From Verrucomicrobiota bacterium (GTDB lineage: Bacteria > Chlamydiota > Chlamydiia > Chlamydiales > Rhabdochlamydiaceae), in the NCBI GenBank assembly GCA_018240065.1, contig JAFEGH010000003.1, positions 1 through 64,000 of the forward strand: a DNA stretch of 64,000 bases, given 5' to 3'. Below are positions 1 to 10,147 of this stretch, in pieces; the first letter of the stretch is position 1; each line of letters begins with the position of its first letter. The position numbers and the translations under genes are program-made. Below the pieces are notes generated by a model that saw only the letters and a program-made list of their open reading frames with translations, ran no database searches and had not been told where the DNA came from.

Positions 1-2208
1 TCCTTGCTTGGTGATTCCTCCTGTTCCTGAGATGGCGCCTGCGTAGGAGGTAGCTGTCGTATTGTTGCCCAAAGTCAGGGTATTTGCACCTAAGATGACA
101 TTGCCACCTGTGCTACCGCCGCCGGCAAGGCCTGCTACTGTGTTATCAAAACCTGTAATATCAAGTGTTGCACCTAAAGTATTTGCAAAGCTGACAATAG
201 AACTTGAGGAAAGGATATTTGTAGCTCCTGCGATGAGTGTTCCCGCAGTGATCGTGGTCTGTCCACTATAATTTTTTGCAGTTCCGGAAAATGTCAACGT
301 GTTGGTTCCTTGTTTGGTTAAGCCCCCCACCCCAGAAATTGGTCCAGTTAAAGCCAATGTATTCCCATTAGTGTCGATCACCCCGTCTACATTTAAATTA
401 ATCGTATTTGTGACATTTAATCCTGAAACGGATGATTTGAGAATATTTCCATTGTTGGTGTTGAAGTTTAATGCACCTATGCCAATTGATTTATTATTGC
501 TGATAGCAATTGTTCCCTTATTTAGGTTTGTCCCGCCGCTATAGGTGTTTGCAGCGACTAGATTGACAATTCCAGAGGGATTAGTTGTGCCGACAGAAAT
601 CTGAGCGCCTGCCTGAGTCCCTAAAGTGATAGCACTTGTAGCTCCGGTAAACGAGGCTGGACTATCATCAGCAATGGAGCTGGTAAAAGTGATCGAACTT
701 CCATTGGGATCAAGGATGATTGAAGACCCGGTTAAGAAAAAACCATCTTTGCCTGCATTCCAGCCATTGTCGTTAAATCCTAATCCCCCTGAGGTTGTGT
801 TATTTCCATCTGTATTGAACGGCCCTAAAATTGTCAACGATCCAGGGGTTCCCGAGTTATATAAACCGCTGTTTACAAATATACCTCCTCCAAAACCAGC
901 TCCTCCTCCCCCTCCCTTACCAGCACCTGTAGCCCCTGCGGCACCACCCACTCCTCCTGTGCCGCCCACGCCGACAGAGGTGCTCCATTTTCCACCACCA
1001 CCGCCACCAAATCCTCCATTGCCACCAGCTGGTCCGACTCCTCCTGCCCCCCCTGCGGAGCCGCCACCACCACCAAATCCTCCATTACCTCCAATCCCAG
1101 CGGAGGTACCAGCTGATGCACCGCCACCACCTCCACCAAAGCCTCCATTGCCTCCACTACCAGAAGTACTAAGGAAAGCCCCCCCCCCGCCGCCGCCCCC
1201 AAATCCTCCCTTACCTCCAGGATCTCCAGGTATTGTACTACCGGATTGTCCACCAGCACCCCCGCCGCATCCCGATTGCGCAGAAACACCACCAGCTCCT
1301 CCGCCAGCATTTATGCCACCAATAGCTCCAGATCCCCCCCCTCCTGATGCCGCACCAAATCCACCTCCAGGCAAACCATCGGGATTAACCGAACCACCAG
1401 TACCCCCTGTGCCAGGGTTGCCAGTAAGTATAGGATTTGATCCGGCAATTCCCCCCCCCCCACCTCCAGATTGTACAGTCGAGCCATTTCCACCTACACC
1501 CCCTATTCCTCCTCCCCCTCCCGCTCCTTTTCCTGTAGTGAAATCACCTCCATTGCCTCCTCTTCCACTTCCAGGTTGAGCTGTACACCAAAAACCTCCT
1601 CCTCCACCCCCTCCTAATAATCCGGAACCTCCTAAATTAGCCCCATCTCCACCTTGAGCCTTACATGAGTTAATAGCGATGTTTGAAATCGTTACGTTAG
1701 CCTTATCAATGAAAATTGCCCCTCCGGCTCCGAGTCCCCCGCCGCCGCTACCACTTCCTCCATTGCCTCCCTTTGAAATCATATTTTGAAGAGTGAAATT
1801 TTGGATTAAGATGTTTCCTTGCTCAGCAAAAAAGCCAGGGAACGTAGGTAGACCGCTGCTTAGACCGTCAATAATAATTTGGTTCCCTCCATTCGCTCCA
1901 TCAATTGTTAGTGTATTTGCTGTATTTAGATTTAGAATAGGCAAAGCCGCTTTAAGGGAGATAGTGTTGCTGGCACCTAATGCAAAAGTAACATTGTAGG
2001 TATCGAGAGGTAGCGTTTGATTGATGTGATTTAACACCCCCCTTAAGTCTCCTGAGCTGCCGCTAAATGTACCGTTTGTCGAAGTGTTGACATCCCCAGC
2101 AACATTCACTGTGAGGTTAGTGACCGCATATAAAGAAGGGGTTGCAAGGCAGAATGCCGCAGTCCATGAGAATGTCTTAATAAAGATGGGGAGTTTGCTC
2201 GAGCGCAT
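1..2208 (-). CDS. Giant Gly-rich autotransporter adhesin, N-terminal part (runs off the left edge)
   Basis: One uninterrupted minus-strand frame runs from an ATG at 2208 to base 1 (736 codons, no stop). A likely signal peptide (residues 1-28: basic start, hydrophobic core, ending SLYA) precedes a beta-helix-like region. Residues about 155-450 are extremely Gly-rich, with repeated GGNGGFGGGGG units. The last 150 residues contain autotransporter-associated beta-strand repeats (GGLTKQGTNTLTFSG, then GGITKQG). The passenger domain should sit on the cell surface; the C-terminal barrel lies outside the window. Two G-tracts on the coding strand (11 G at 1451-1461 and 10 G at 1179-1188) are in frame as sequenced. 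GAGG lies only three bases before the ATG, so the start is fairly but not fully certain. Function is inferred from architecture only: surface adhesin, analogous to chlamydial Pmp proteins but without clear FxxN/GGAI repeats. Confidence 0.8.
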   Translation of the reverse strand, partial: MRSSKLPIFIKTFSWTAAFCLATPSLYAVTNLTVNVAGDVNTSTNGTFSGSSGDLRGVLNHINQTLPLDTYNVTFALGASNTISLKAALPILNLNTANTLTIDGANGGNQIIIDGLSSGLPTFPGFFAEQGNILIQNFTLQNMISKGGNGGSGSGGGGLGAGGAIFIDKANVTISNIAINSCKAQGGDGANLGGSGLLGGGGGGGFWCTAQPGSGRGGNGGDFTTGKGAGGGGGIGGVGGNGSTVQSGGGGGGIAGSNPILTGNPGTGGTGGSVNPDGLPGGGFGAASGGGGSGAIGGINAGGGAGGVSAQSGCGGGAGGQSGSTIPGDPGGKGGFGGGGGGGAFLSTSGSGGNGGFGGGGGGASAGTSAGIGGNGGFGGGGGSAGGAGGVGPAGGNGGFGGGGGGKWSTSVGVGGTGGVGGAAGATGAGKGGGGGAGFGGGIFVNSGLYNSGTPGSLTILGPFNTDGNNTTSGGLGFNDNGWNAGKDGFFLTGSSIILDPNGSSITFTSSIADDSPASFTGATSAITLGTQAGAQISVGTTNPSGIVNLVAANTYSGGTNLNKGTIAISNNKSIGIGALNFNTNNGNILKSSVSGLNVTNTINLNVDGVIDTNGNTLALTGPISGVGGLTKQGTNTLTFSGTAKNYSGQTTITAGTLIAGATNILSSSSIVSFANTLGATLDITGFDNTVAGLAGGGSTGGNVILGANTLTLGNNTTATSYAGAISGTGGITKQG
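1179..1188 (-). repeat. G10 homopolymer inside the autotransporter gene
   Basis: Ten consecutive C on the plus strand, followed by a GCC-repeat stretch. This is the second candidate slippage tract of the same gene, about 270 bases downstream of the first in the coding direction. Confidence 0.7.
1451..1461 (-). repeat. G11 homopolymer inside the autotransporter gene
   Basis: Eleven consecutive C on the plus strand, so eleven G on the coding strand, within the Gly-rich region. A one-base slip would move translation out of the long frame. Such tracts are classic contingency loci, and poly-G tracts switch some chlamydial pmp genes. Confidence 0.75.
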
Positions 2209-2556
2209 AGACCTCAGGGGGTATTTTTTTGCATATGTTCTTTGTTATAAGCATTCAAATTGTTTTTTTGCAGTTCTATTTTGAGAGTGGAGTCTGAAAA
2301 GAGGGAATTCCATTTATGTGAATTTCTATGGAGTCTTGTCGAGTCGGTAGGTCATTCCTGTCTTGGTCTCATGAACCGAGGCTTTTAGGACTGAAATTGA
2401 TATAGAAGGGAAGAGTATCGCACCAAAATAAGCCATCAAGCATCCGCATTGAATGAGCGATGGGTTAGATTAACACGGAGCTTGGAGCTTGATGCGGGTT
2501 TGGCAATAAAGGGAATCATTGGATAGACTGTGAGCAATCATTTGATGGAGCCATGT
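2209..2556. other. Intergenic region between the autotransporter and a cupin-like gene
   Basis: About 350 bases separate two divergent genes. I see no tRNA or coding frame with a good ribosome site. A short inverted pair (CATCAAGC near 2434 and GCTTGATG near 2490) is the only structure noticed. It presumably holds both divergent promoters, but no confident -35/-10 pair was recognised. Confidence 0.4.
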
Positions 2557-2904
2557 ATGAAGAAAGCTTTAGTGTTCATCGGCGCACTGGCGCCTTTTGC
2601 TCTGCACTCGCTGGAGTTTGACATGCAATTTGAGAACGAGCAGGTGCGCGTTTCGAAGATCGTGATGGCGGCAAAAGAGGAAGTGGGCCTTCACCGCGAT
2701 GAGCTTCCGCGCGTTGTCATTGGTCTCAAAGGGGGCACAGTCAGACGGATGGAACAGGATGGCTCGACGCGGGATGTCCATTTTCCGACGGGAAGCGCGG
2801 TATTCCTCGAGGCTGATCCGGAAGGAGAAATGCATAGAGGGGTCAATGTGTCAGATACTGAACTCGAAGTGATGATTATCGAACTGAAAGGGAAGGCGTC
2901 ATGA
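2557..2904 (+). CDS. Exported cupin-like small protein
   Basis: 115 residues starting MKKALVFIGALAPFALHS, a short signal peptide. The ATG at 2557 is preferred over an upstream GTG at 2530 because GGAG sits six bases before it and the signal peptide begins there. The mature part (VGLHRDELPRVVIGLKGG, then a Gly turn and EMHRGVN) looks like a single cupin beta-barrel with His residues that could bind metal. Its stop overlaps the next start by four bases (ATGA), so the two genes are probably co-translated. A periplasmic location is inferred. No specific reaction can be assigned. Confidence 0.65.
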   Translation: MKKALVFIGALAPFALHSLEFDMQFENEQVRVSKIVMAAKEEVGLHRDELPRVVIGLKGGTVRRMEQDGSTRDVHFPTGSAVFLEADPEGEMHRGVNVSDTELEVMIIELKGKAS

Positions 2905-3254
2905 AACTGAGATCATTTTTATTCTTTGGGATGTTTTCCATTTCCGCTTTTGTGCATGCTGGCGAGGTGGATGGGGATGGGTTTTCTTCCGAGATGTTAA
3001 GTGTTGGAAACGAACATGTCCACATCGTCTCGGCTTTTGACAATGTGACCTATTTCACGACTTATAATTATGCAGGGGATCCTGTGTGGGAGATCCCGTT
3101 CAACTCGGTGATCATTTCCTGGAAGGCCAAAGGGGATCAGCTGTTTGTCTTTTCGTGCGCGCGCAGCGGTCTGGCCTATTTTCTTACTTGCATTGAGGCA
3201 GGCAGCGGAAAACTGCTTTGGGAAAGACCCGTCGTTGCTCCGGAAGGGAACTAA
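2901..3254 (+). CDS. Exported protein of unknown function
   Basis: 117 residues with a clear signal peptide (MKLRSFLFFGMFSISAFVHA). The body has a beta-propeller flavour: DNVTYFTTYNYAGDPVWEIP and EAGSGKLLWERP resemble single blades of PQQ/Trp-docking repeats, but there are only about two, so a full propeller is impossible. It is translationally coupled to the cupin-like gene and converges on the DUF2892-like gene with a three-base gap. Function unknown; a secreted partner of the upstream protein is the simplest guess. Confidence 0.6.
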   Translation: MKLRSFLFFGMFSISAFVHAGEVDGDGFSSEMLSVGNEHVHIVSAFDNVTYFTTYNYAGDPVWEIPFNSVIISWKAKGDQLFVFSCARSGLAYFLTCIEAGSGKLLWERPVVAPEGN

Positions 3255-3257
3255 AGC

Positions 3258-3464
3258 CTATTTCTTCTTGATGGGGCAGCTGCTTTTGCCGAGGATGTGA
3301 TACACGATGCACCAGCTAAAGGCAGCTTCGAAAAGGGTGAAGAGGCCGAAAATCAGCGCGATCCAGCTCATTTTTGCGTAGGCGTAGGTAAGCAGAAGGA
3401 TCCCGATCGAGCCTCGGATCCACCGCCCTGAGGCGTCGATATTTTTTGGGAGTTTGAATTTCAT
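3258..3464 (-). CDS. Small inner-membrane protein, DUF2892/YgaP-like
   Basis: 68 residues. A short basic N-terminus with Arg-Trp-Ile-Arg-Gly is followed by two adjacent hydrophobic helices (GILLLTYAYAKMSWIALIFG and FTLFEAAFSWCIVYHILG) and a Lys-rich end. This matches the DUF2892 two-helix domain (WIR...G..L), including a Cys before the tail (SSCPIKKK). The start codon overlaps the stop of the upstream dehydrogenase by four bases, so the two form an operon. The role of the family is not well defined. Confidence 0.65.
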   Translation of the reverse strand: MKFKLPKNIDASGRWIRGSIGILLLTYAYAKMSWIALIFGLFTLFEAAFSWCIVYHILGKSSCPIKKK

Positions 3465-4459
3465 AGCTCAGTTCCTTCGAGGAAGGGGGATTTTTTGTGC
3501 AGGCGGGTCACATTTTCCACTGTGATCCGCGCGATCTCGCGCATCGCCTCCTGTGTGAAGAACCCTTGATGGGCCGTGATGAGGACGTTGGGGAACGACA
3601 GGAGTCTTGCCAGTTCATCATCCTGCAGGATCTGATCGGACCGATCTTCAAAAAAGAGGGATTCCTCTTCTTCATAGGTGTCCAGGGCCACAGCTCCCAC
3701 CTGCCCGCTTTTGAGCGCCTGGATGAGGGCTGATGTCTCGATGACCTTGCCCCGGCTGGTGTTGATGAGGAAGACCCCTTTTTTCATCTTTGCGATCGTC
3801 TTTTCATTGATGAGATGGATTGTGGAGGGCAGAAGCGGCACATGCAAGGAGAGAATGTCGCTTTTACTGAGAAGATCATCGAGTGAGACATAGCTGATCC
3901 CTTCCTGTTTTGCCCATTTTTCGTCAGGTTGGGTATCATAGGCGATGACAGTCGCTCCAAATCCTTTCATGATTTTGGCGAAGACTTTGCCGATTTTTCC
4001 GGTGCCGATGACGCCGACAGTTTTTCCGTGGATATCAAATCCTAAAAGTCCGTGAAGAGAGAAGTTCATTTCGCGGACGCGGACGAAGGCGCGATGGATT
4101 TTTCTATTGAGCGCAAGCAAAAGTCCCACAGCATGTTCCGCGACGGCGTTGGGCGAGTAGGAAGGCACGCGCGTCACGGGCAGTTTGAGTCGATGCGCGG
4201 CGTCTAAATCGACATTGTTGAAGCCGGCAGAGCGCAGGGCGATCAGGCGGACCCCCGATTTTGCAAGGGACTCCAAGACGGCTGCGTCGAGCTTGTCATT
4301 GACAAACGGGCAGATGGCGTCAAAGCCTTTGGCGGAATCTTTCGTCGCATCGCTTAAGTGAAAGTCAAAGAAACTCCACTGGATCTGCTCCGAGCCTGCA
4401 GCAGATGTGAGGTATTCCTTGTCGTAGGGCCTTGCATCGTAGACGGCGACCTTGATCAT
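3461..4459 (-). CDS. ldhA: D-lactate dehydrogenase (D-2-hydroxyacid dehydrogenase family)
   Basis: 332 residues from MIKVAVYDARPYDKEY, the usual start of LdhA; a longer frame from 4543 would add 28 atypical residues overlapping the acs 5' region. NAD-binding signature GVIGTGKIGKVFAKI, then NTSRGKVIET and the catalytic His in LITAHQGFFTQEA are visible. The enzyme reduces pyruvate to D-lactate with NADH in the cytoplasm, a fermentative NAD+ regeneration step. It lies in an operon with the small membrane protein and is divergent from acs, with about 140 bases between the chosen starts. Substrate preference (lactate versus other 2-hydroxyacids) is inferred from overall similarity. Confidence 0.85.
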   Translation of the reverse strand: MIKVAVYDARPYDKEYLTSAAGSEQIQWSFFDFHLSDATKDSAKGFDAICPFVNDKLDAAVLESLAKSGVRLIALRSAGFNNVDLDAAHRLKLPVTRVPSYSPNAVAEHAVGLLLALNRKIHRAFVRVREMNFSLHGLLGFDIHGKTVGVIGTGKIGKVFAKIMKGFGATVIAYDTQPDEKWAKQEGISYVSLDDLLSKSDILSLHVPLLPSTIHLINEKTIAKMKKGVFLINTSRGKVIETSALIQALKSGQVGAVALDTYEEEESLFFEDRSDQILQDDELARLLSFPNVLITAHQGFFTQEAMREIARITVENVTRLHKKSPFLEGTEL

Positions 4460-4599
4460 ATTTTTACGCTCTCGTGTGACGTTCTTCTTTTCTTTTATCC
4501 AGATCTCGATATTGACAAAAGGATTTTCATCCCTCGTTGACACAAATGATTTTTCACCCTAAAAAGGGACGATTAAATTTATTTGAGCGGGAGGAATTC

Positions 4600-6591
<1,992 letters not shown>

Positions 6592-6607
6592 GCGGCTTTG
6601 CATCAGT

Positions 6608-7369
6608 TTACAAATTGCGCTGTGCATAAAGCTTCATGGCTTCGGCTAAAAATGTGACCATCTGCGGATGGAAGGTCTCGTACATTTTTCGGAAGTCGGG
6701 GTGCTCCAAATAGAGGTCGGCAAGGCCGGCATACACTTCCTTTGTCGGGTTGTAGAACCGGCTGATGATCTGGAAATGGCGCTGGATCAGGCTTTGCACC
6801 TCTTGCGAACCTGTAGAGAGCCGCTCATCGATGGCTTTGGAAAGTTCCCGATGAACGGAATCAAACTCCTGTTTGATCTGATCATAGTCTTTTTGCGTAA
6901 AGCCTTTGATGTTGCGTTTGCTCTCCTCGATGAGAGATTCTGCCTTCTTCTCATAACGATCGAGGATATACTTTTCGTACTCTTCCTGTTTTTCTTTGCT
7001 GAACCCGTCATAAATTTCCTGGTCAGACATTGTTTTTTCCTTTTTTAAGTGTCGGATTGTTTTATCGATGGTCTCAATCAATGTCTGGATCCGCTCGCCT
7101 CTCTTTTTTAAGATCTCTCTGTGGGAGCAGAGCGCTGCGATCTTGTTGAAATCGCTCTGGCTCACGATCTTTTGGATCTGCTTCAATTCGAAGTCCAGTT
7201 CTCTAAAAAAGAGGATCTGCTGGAGCTGCAAAAGCTGCTCCTCTTCATAAAAGCGGTATCCGTTCTCCTTCACATAGGCAGGTTTGAGCAGTCCCGCTTC
7301 ATCATAAAAATGAAGGGTCCGGACGCTGACGCCTGATAGCTGAGCGAGTTCTTTGACTGTATAACCCAT
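6608..7369 (-). CDS. MerR-family transcriptional regulator with TipAS ligand domain
   Basis: 253 residues. The N-terminus is a winged helix of MerR type (YTVKELAQLSGVSVRTLHFYDEAGLLKP), followed by a long dimerisation coiled coil (to about residue 110) and a C-terminal TipAS-like helical domain (EEYDQIK, HFQIISRFYNPTKEVYAGLADLY). Such proteins (TipAL, Mta, SkgA) bind hydrophobic drugs or peptides and activate genes by untwisting promoters with long spacers. The promoter directly upstream has exactly this geometry, so autoregulation is likely. It converges on acs. The ligand is unknown. Confidence 0.9.
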   Translation of the reverse strand: MGYTVKELAQLSGVSVRTLHFYDEAGLLKPAYVKENGYRFYEEEQLLQLQQILFFRELDFELKQIQKIVSQSDFNKIAALCSHREILKKRGERIQTLIETIDKTIRHLKKEKTMSDQEIYDGFSKEKQEEYEKYILDRYEKKAESLIEESKRNIKGFTQKDYDQIKQEFDSVHRELSKAIDERLSTGSQEVQSLIQRHFQIISRFYNPTKEVYAGLADLYLEHPDFRKMYETFHPQMVTFLAEAMKLYAQRNL

Positions 7370-7411
7370 CTTCTCCCCCTCAAATAGCCTTTGATTTTAG
7401 AGGATGAGAAT

Positions 7412-7442
7412 ACCATAAAGTATGACGTAACGTCAGGGTCAA
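7412..7442 (-). promoter_or_regulatory. MerR-type promoter with 19-bp spacer and operator
   Basis: Reading toward the regulator gene: -35 TTGACC (7437-7442), a 19-bp spacer, and -10 TATGGT (7412-7417). The spacer contains the dyad TGACGT-N-ACGTCA (7423-7435). Overlong 19-bp spacers with a central palindrome are the hallmark of MerR-activated promoters, so the regulator probably controls itself here. Confidence 0.8.
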
Positions 7443-7473
7443 ACCGGTTTTTTTGGGGAAGAATAGAAAAAAG

Positions 7474-8064
7474 TTATGCGGATTGCTTGAAGAATTGCAC
7501 CAGGCGGATGGCAGCTGTCAGCAGGACAAGAATGCTGAATAGATAGGCGAGGGGATTGAAAAGGGTGGGAAAGAGGATCATGGCAGCGAAAAAGAAGAAT
7601 GCCTCGGCCCTCTCGATGAGCCCCGGGCTGTAATGGAAGCTTTTTTCTGAACTGTTCTGTGTAAAGATGCCCACGATTAAAAATGAGGTCACGCAGATAA
7701 GGACGCTGCCGAGCATCAAAAGCGATGGCAGGCCCCTGGAAAAGGGCTCTATGAAGAACAAGCCGAGGATGACGGCGAACTCGACAAGGCGGTCGCAGGT
7801 GATGTCCAGGGCGGCGCCCTGATTGGATGTTTTTTCATCCTGACGGGCAAGCGATCCGTCGAGGGTGTCCAGAACTCCGGAGGCGATCAAAAAAAATAGT
7901 GCAGATGTTGTAAAGCCTAAGGAGAGGAGGGGAAGCGCGCTTACGCCTACAAGACAGGCGAGCAAAGTGAGCGCGATGGGATGGACCTTGCGAAAAACCT
8001 TTAAGCGCAGCAAAGGGTCGACGCAGTATTTCTGGTAGGTTTTGCGCAAAGTGGCTTCGATCAT
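7474..8064 (-). CDS. CDP-alcohol phosphatidyltransferase family protein
   Basis: 196 residues, mostly membrane helices. The diagnostic motif DxxDGxxAR...GxxxDxxxD is complete (DTLDGSLARQ ... GAALDITCD, residues about 66-92). Enzymes of this family transfer a phosphoalcohol from a CDP-lipid or CDP-alcohol to make phosphatidylglycerophosphate, phosphatidylserine or related lipids. Which substrate this one uses cannot be read from the motif. It is the last gene of a four-gene minus-strand operon in which each stop overlaps the next start by four bases. Confidence 0.8.
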   Translation of the reverse strand: MIEATLRKTYQKYCVDPLLRLKVFRKVHPIALTLLACLVGVSALPLLSLGFTTSALFFLIASGVLDTLDGSLARQDEKTSNQGAALDITCDRLVEFAVILGLFFIEPFSRGLPSLLMLGSVLICVTSFLIVGIFTQNSSEKSFHYSPGLIERAEAFFFFAAMILFPTLFNPLAYLFSILVLLTAAIRLVQFFKQSA

Positions 8065-8759
8065 GGATTTTTTCTGAACTTTTTCACGATGATGGGAACC
8101 AAGGCCAGCACTCCAAGCAAAGTCAGCGCGATCTTCAATTCCGTGTTGAAGATGGCCTCAAGAGAGATAGCTTGGTTGGTTTCGAAGATTTTTTCAAGCC
8201 CTCCGCCGGCAAGAGTGAACACAAATGAGCCGGGGGCGATGCCGATCAGCGTCGTCCAGACAAAGGTTCTTAAAGGAACGCCGAAGAAAGCGGGGGCGAG
8301 GTTGACGATCCAGAATGGGAAAAGAGGGACAAAGCGAAGGAAGAGCATGTAGCTTGCGGCGTTGTCGTTGAATCCTTTCTCCATTTTTTTGAGAAAGGGC
8401 CCCGCTTTTTTCTTCAGGGAATCGCCCAGAGCTGTGCGCGCCGCCAGGAAGATCAGGGACGCGCCGCATGTAGCGGAAATAACGACATAGATTGTGCTGA
8501 GCGGCTGCGGGAAGAGATATCCGCCAAGAAGGGTGAGAAAGACGGCGCCCGGGACGGAAAGAGCTGTCAGAATGACATAGACGACCATGTAGAGAATGGG
8601 GACCGCAAAGGGGTGCGCCGCAATGAATGCCTTCAAGGTGTGGTGGTAGGCCCTTAAAGTGTCGAAGGTCAAATAATGATAAAGTCCGGAAAAATAGACG
8701 GCCGCCATCCCGATCAAAATGACGATGAGGGGAAGGAACCGTTTCAATTTCCTGTTCAC
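8061..8759 (-). CDS. TVP38/TMEM64 (DedA superfamily) membrane protein
   Basis: 232 residues with five or six hydrophobic segments. The VTT-domain core is visible: FLTLLGGYLFPQPLSTIYVVI, and the conserved FLRFVPLFPFWIVNLAPAFFGV with its Arg and Pro. DedA-superfamily proteins are implicated in lipid scrambling or flipping and proton-dependent membrane homeostasis. It sits between an oxidoreductase and a lipid synthase gene with four-base overlaps on both sides. TVP38 genes are often found beside mercuric-reductase-like flavoproteins, which is seen here too. Confidence 0.82.
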   Translation of the reverse strand: MNRKLKRFLPLIVILIGMAAVYFSGLYHYLTFDTLRAYHHTLKAFIAAHPFAVPILYMVVYVILTALSVPGAVFLTLLGGYLFPQPLSTIYVVISATCGASLIFLAARTALGDSLKKKAGPFLKKMEKGFNDNAASYMLFLRFVPLFPFWIVNLAPAFFGVPLRTFVWTTLIGIAPGSFVFTLAGGGLEKIFETNQAISLEAIFNTELKIALTLLGVLALVPIIVKKFRKNP

Positions 8760-10147
8760 TTTTTAGCCCTCCTGAAGACGCCCAGGATCGTCTGCGTGAG
8801 CCATAGGTCGGCGGCCTTTCGGATCGCCTGGTTGTAGGTTGGAAAAGGATGGATCAGACTGGCGAGTTTGCGCAGAGGGATCTTCGCATGCATCGCAAGG
8901 GAGAGTTCTCCGAGCATTTCGCCGGCTCGCGGTCCCACGATCGTGAAGCCGAGGATCTGGCTGCTCCATTTCTTGGTCACGACCTTGACAAACCCTTCCG
9001 TGCGGGAGGCTGTGATAGCACGGTCGAGGACGCTGAAAGGGACGACGTAGGCTGCGATTTTATATTTTTTGGCGGCAAGCTCTTCTGTCAGCCCTGCGCT
9101 TGCCACTTCCGGATCGGTGAATGTGACGCGGGGGACGGCCTGGGCCTGGTCTAGCTTTTTCTTGAAGGGAAGCAATAACGAGGTGAGCACCGAGCGTGCC
9201 TGGTTCTCCGCCCGATGCGTGAAGAAAGGGGCTCCAGCCGCGTCGCCGATCGCCCAGATATGATGCTTATTTGTGCGCCCGTAGGCATCGGTTGTAATCC
9301 CTTTGTCAGAATAGGTCACGCCGGCCGCCTTGAGATTGAGAGCGGCGAGATTGGGGCGTCTGCCGACAGAGACGAGCAGCGCGTTGGCATCGACTGTTTT
9401 GCCATTGTCCAAAGCGATCTGAAATCTGTCATTTGCATAGTTGACTTGTGTGACATGGACGCCGAGGTGGAGGGCGATCCCTTCCTTTTCGAACTGTTTA
9501 GCGATTGTCTCCTGCGTCAGCTTCTCTTCCCGATTTAACAGCTCTTCATGCGTATGAATCAGAGAGACTTTGGAGCCGAGCCTCTGGAAGGCCTGCGCCA
9601 TCTCGCATCCGATAGGTCCGCCGCCCATGACGGCGAGGCTTTCGGGAACTTGCTTCAAATGGAAAATCGATTCGTTGGTGAGGTAGGGCGTTTTATCCAG
9701 GCCGCTCAACGGAGGAATGAAAGCGGACGATCCTGTTGCGATGACAATCTTTGAGGCCCAGATCTCTTCCCCGTTCACAAAGAGGGTATGGGAATCTAGG
9801 AAAGAGGCTTGTCCGGTGATTGTCTCGACGCCAAGTTTTGTCAGAGCTGCGGGATCTTCATGCGAGCGCACCTCGGCGACAATGGTCCGTGTTCTCTCCA
9901 GGGCGGGATTTGCATTGAAAGGCGGAAGAGGGAATTCGACTCCGAGCGATTTGCTTTCTTTTAAGGCGCTTGCCGCATGGGCTGAGGCGATGAGGGATTT
10001 GCTCGGAATGCAACCAAAATTCGTGCAGTCTCCGCCATAATTCCCCTTTTCGATGAGCAAGACTTTCTTTCCCGCTTTGGCGGCGCCGATGGCCACGACC
10101 AGTCCGCCCGCTCCTGCACCGATGACGACAAGTGGATATTTTTTCAT
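8756..10147 (-). CDS. FAD-dependent pyridine nucleotide-disulfide oxidoreductase (MerA/Lpd-like)
   Basis: 463 residues. N-terminal FAD motif VIGAGAGGLVVAIGAAKAGK, redox-active pair GGDCTNFGCIPSKS (Cys about 41 and 46), NAD motif MGGGPIGCEMAQAFQRLGS, second FAD contact AIGDAAGAPFFTHRAENQA and C-terminal dimer interface with HPFPTYNQA. It has no heavy-metal-associated extension and lacks the C-terminal Cys pair of true mercuric reductase, so mercury reduction is unlikely. It is more probably a disulfide or quinone reductase linked to the msrB and TVP38 genes on either side. The substrate is unknown. Confidence 0.85.
   Translation of the reverse strand: MKKYPLVVIGAGAGGLVVAIGAAKAGKKVLLIEKGNYGGDCTNFGCIPSKSLIASAHAASALKESKSLGVEFPLPPFNANPALERTRTIVAEVRSHEDPAALTKLGVETITGQASFLDSHTLFVNGEEIWASKIVIATGSSAFIPPLSGLDKTPYLTNESIFHLKQVPESLAVMGGGPIGCEMAQAFQRLGSKVSLIHTHEELLNREEKLTQETIAKQFEKEGIALHLGVHVTQVNYANDRFQIALDNGKTVDANALLVSVGRRPNLAALNLKAAGVTYSDKGITTDAYGRTNKHHIWAIGDAAGAPFFTHRAENQARSVLTSLLLPFKKKLDQAQAVPRVTFTDPEVASAGLTEELAAKKYKIAAYVVPFSVLDRAITASRTEGFVKVVTKKWSSQILGFTIVGPRAGEMLGELSLAMHAKIPLRKLASLIHPFPTYNQAIRKAADLWLTQTILGVFRRAKK

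Noticed and set aside
873..1493. Shifted minus-strand frames in the Gly-rich region suggesting a frameshift
   Set aside because: Careful translation shows one continuous frame from 2208 to 1 through both G-tracts, so no frameshift is needed.
626..1579. 317-codon Pro-rich plus-strand frame
   Set aside because: It is the complement of Gly codons in the autotransporter gene; it has no ribosome site and antisense Pro-Pro runs are a by-product.
8756..10147. True mercuric reductase
   Set aside because: No C-terminal vicinal Cys pair, no heavy-metal-associated domain and no other mer genes nearby.
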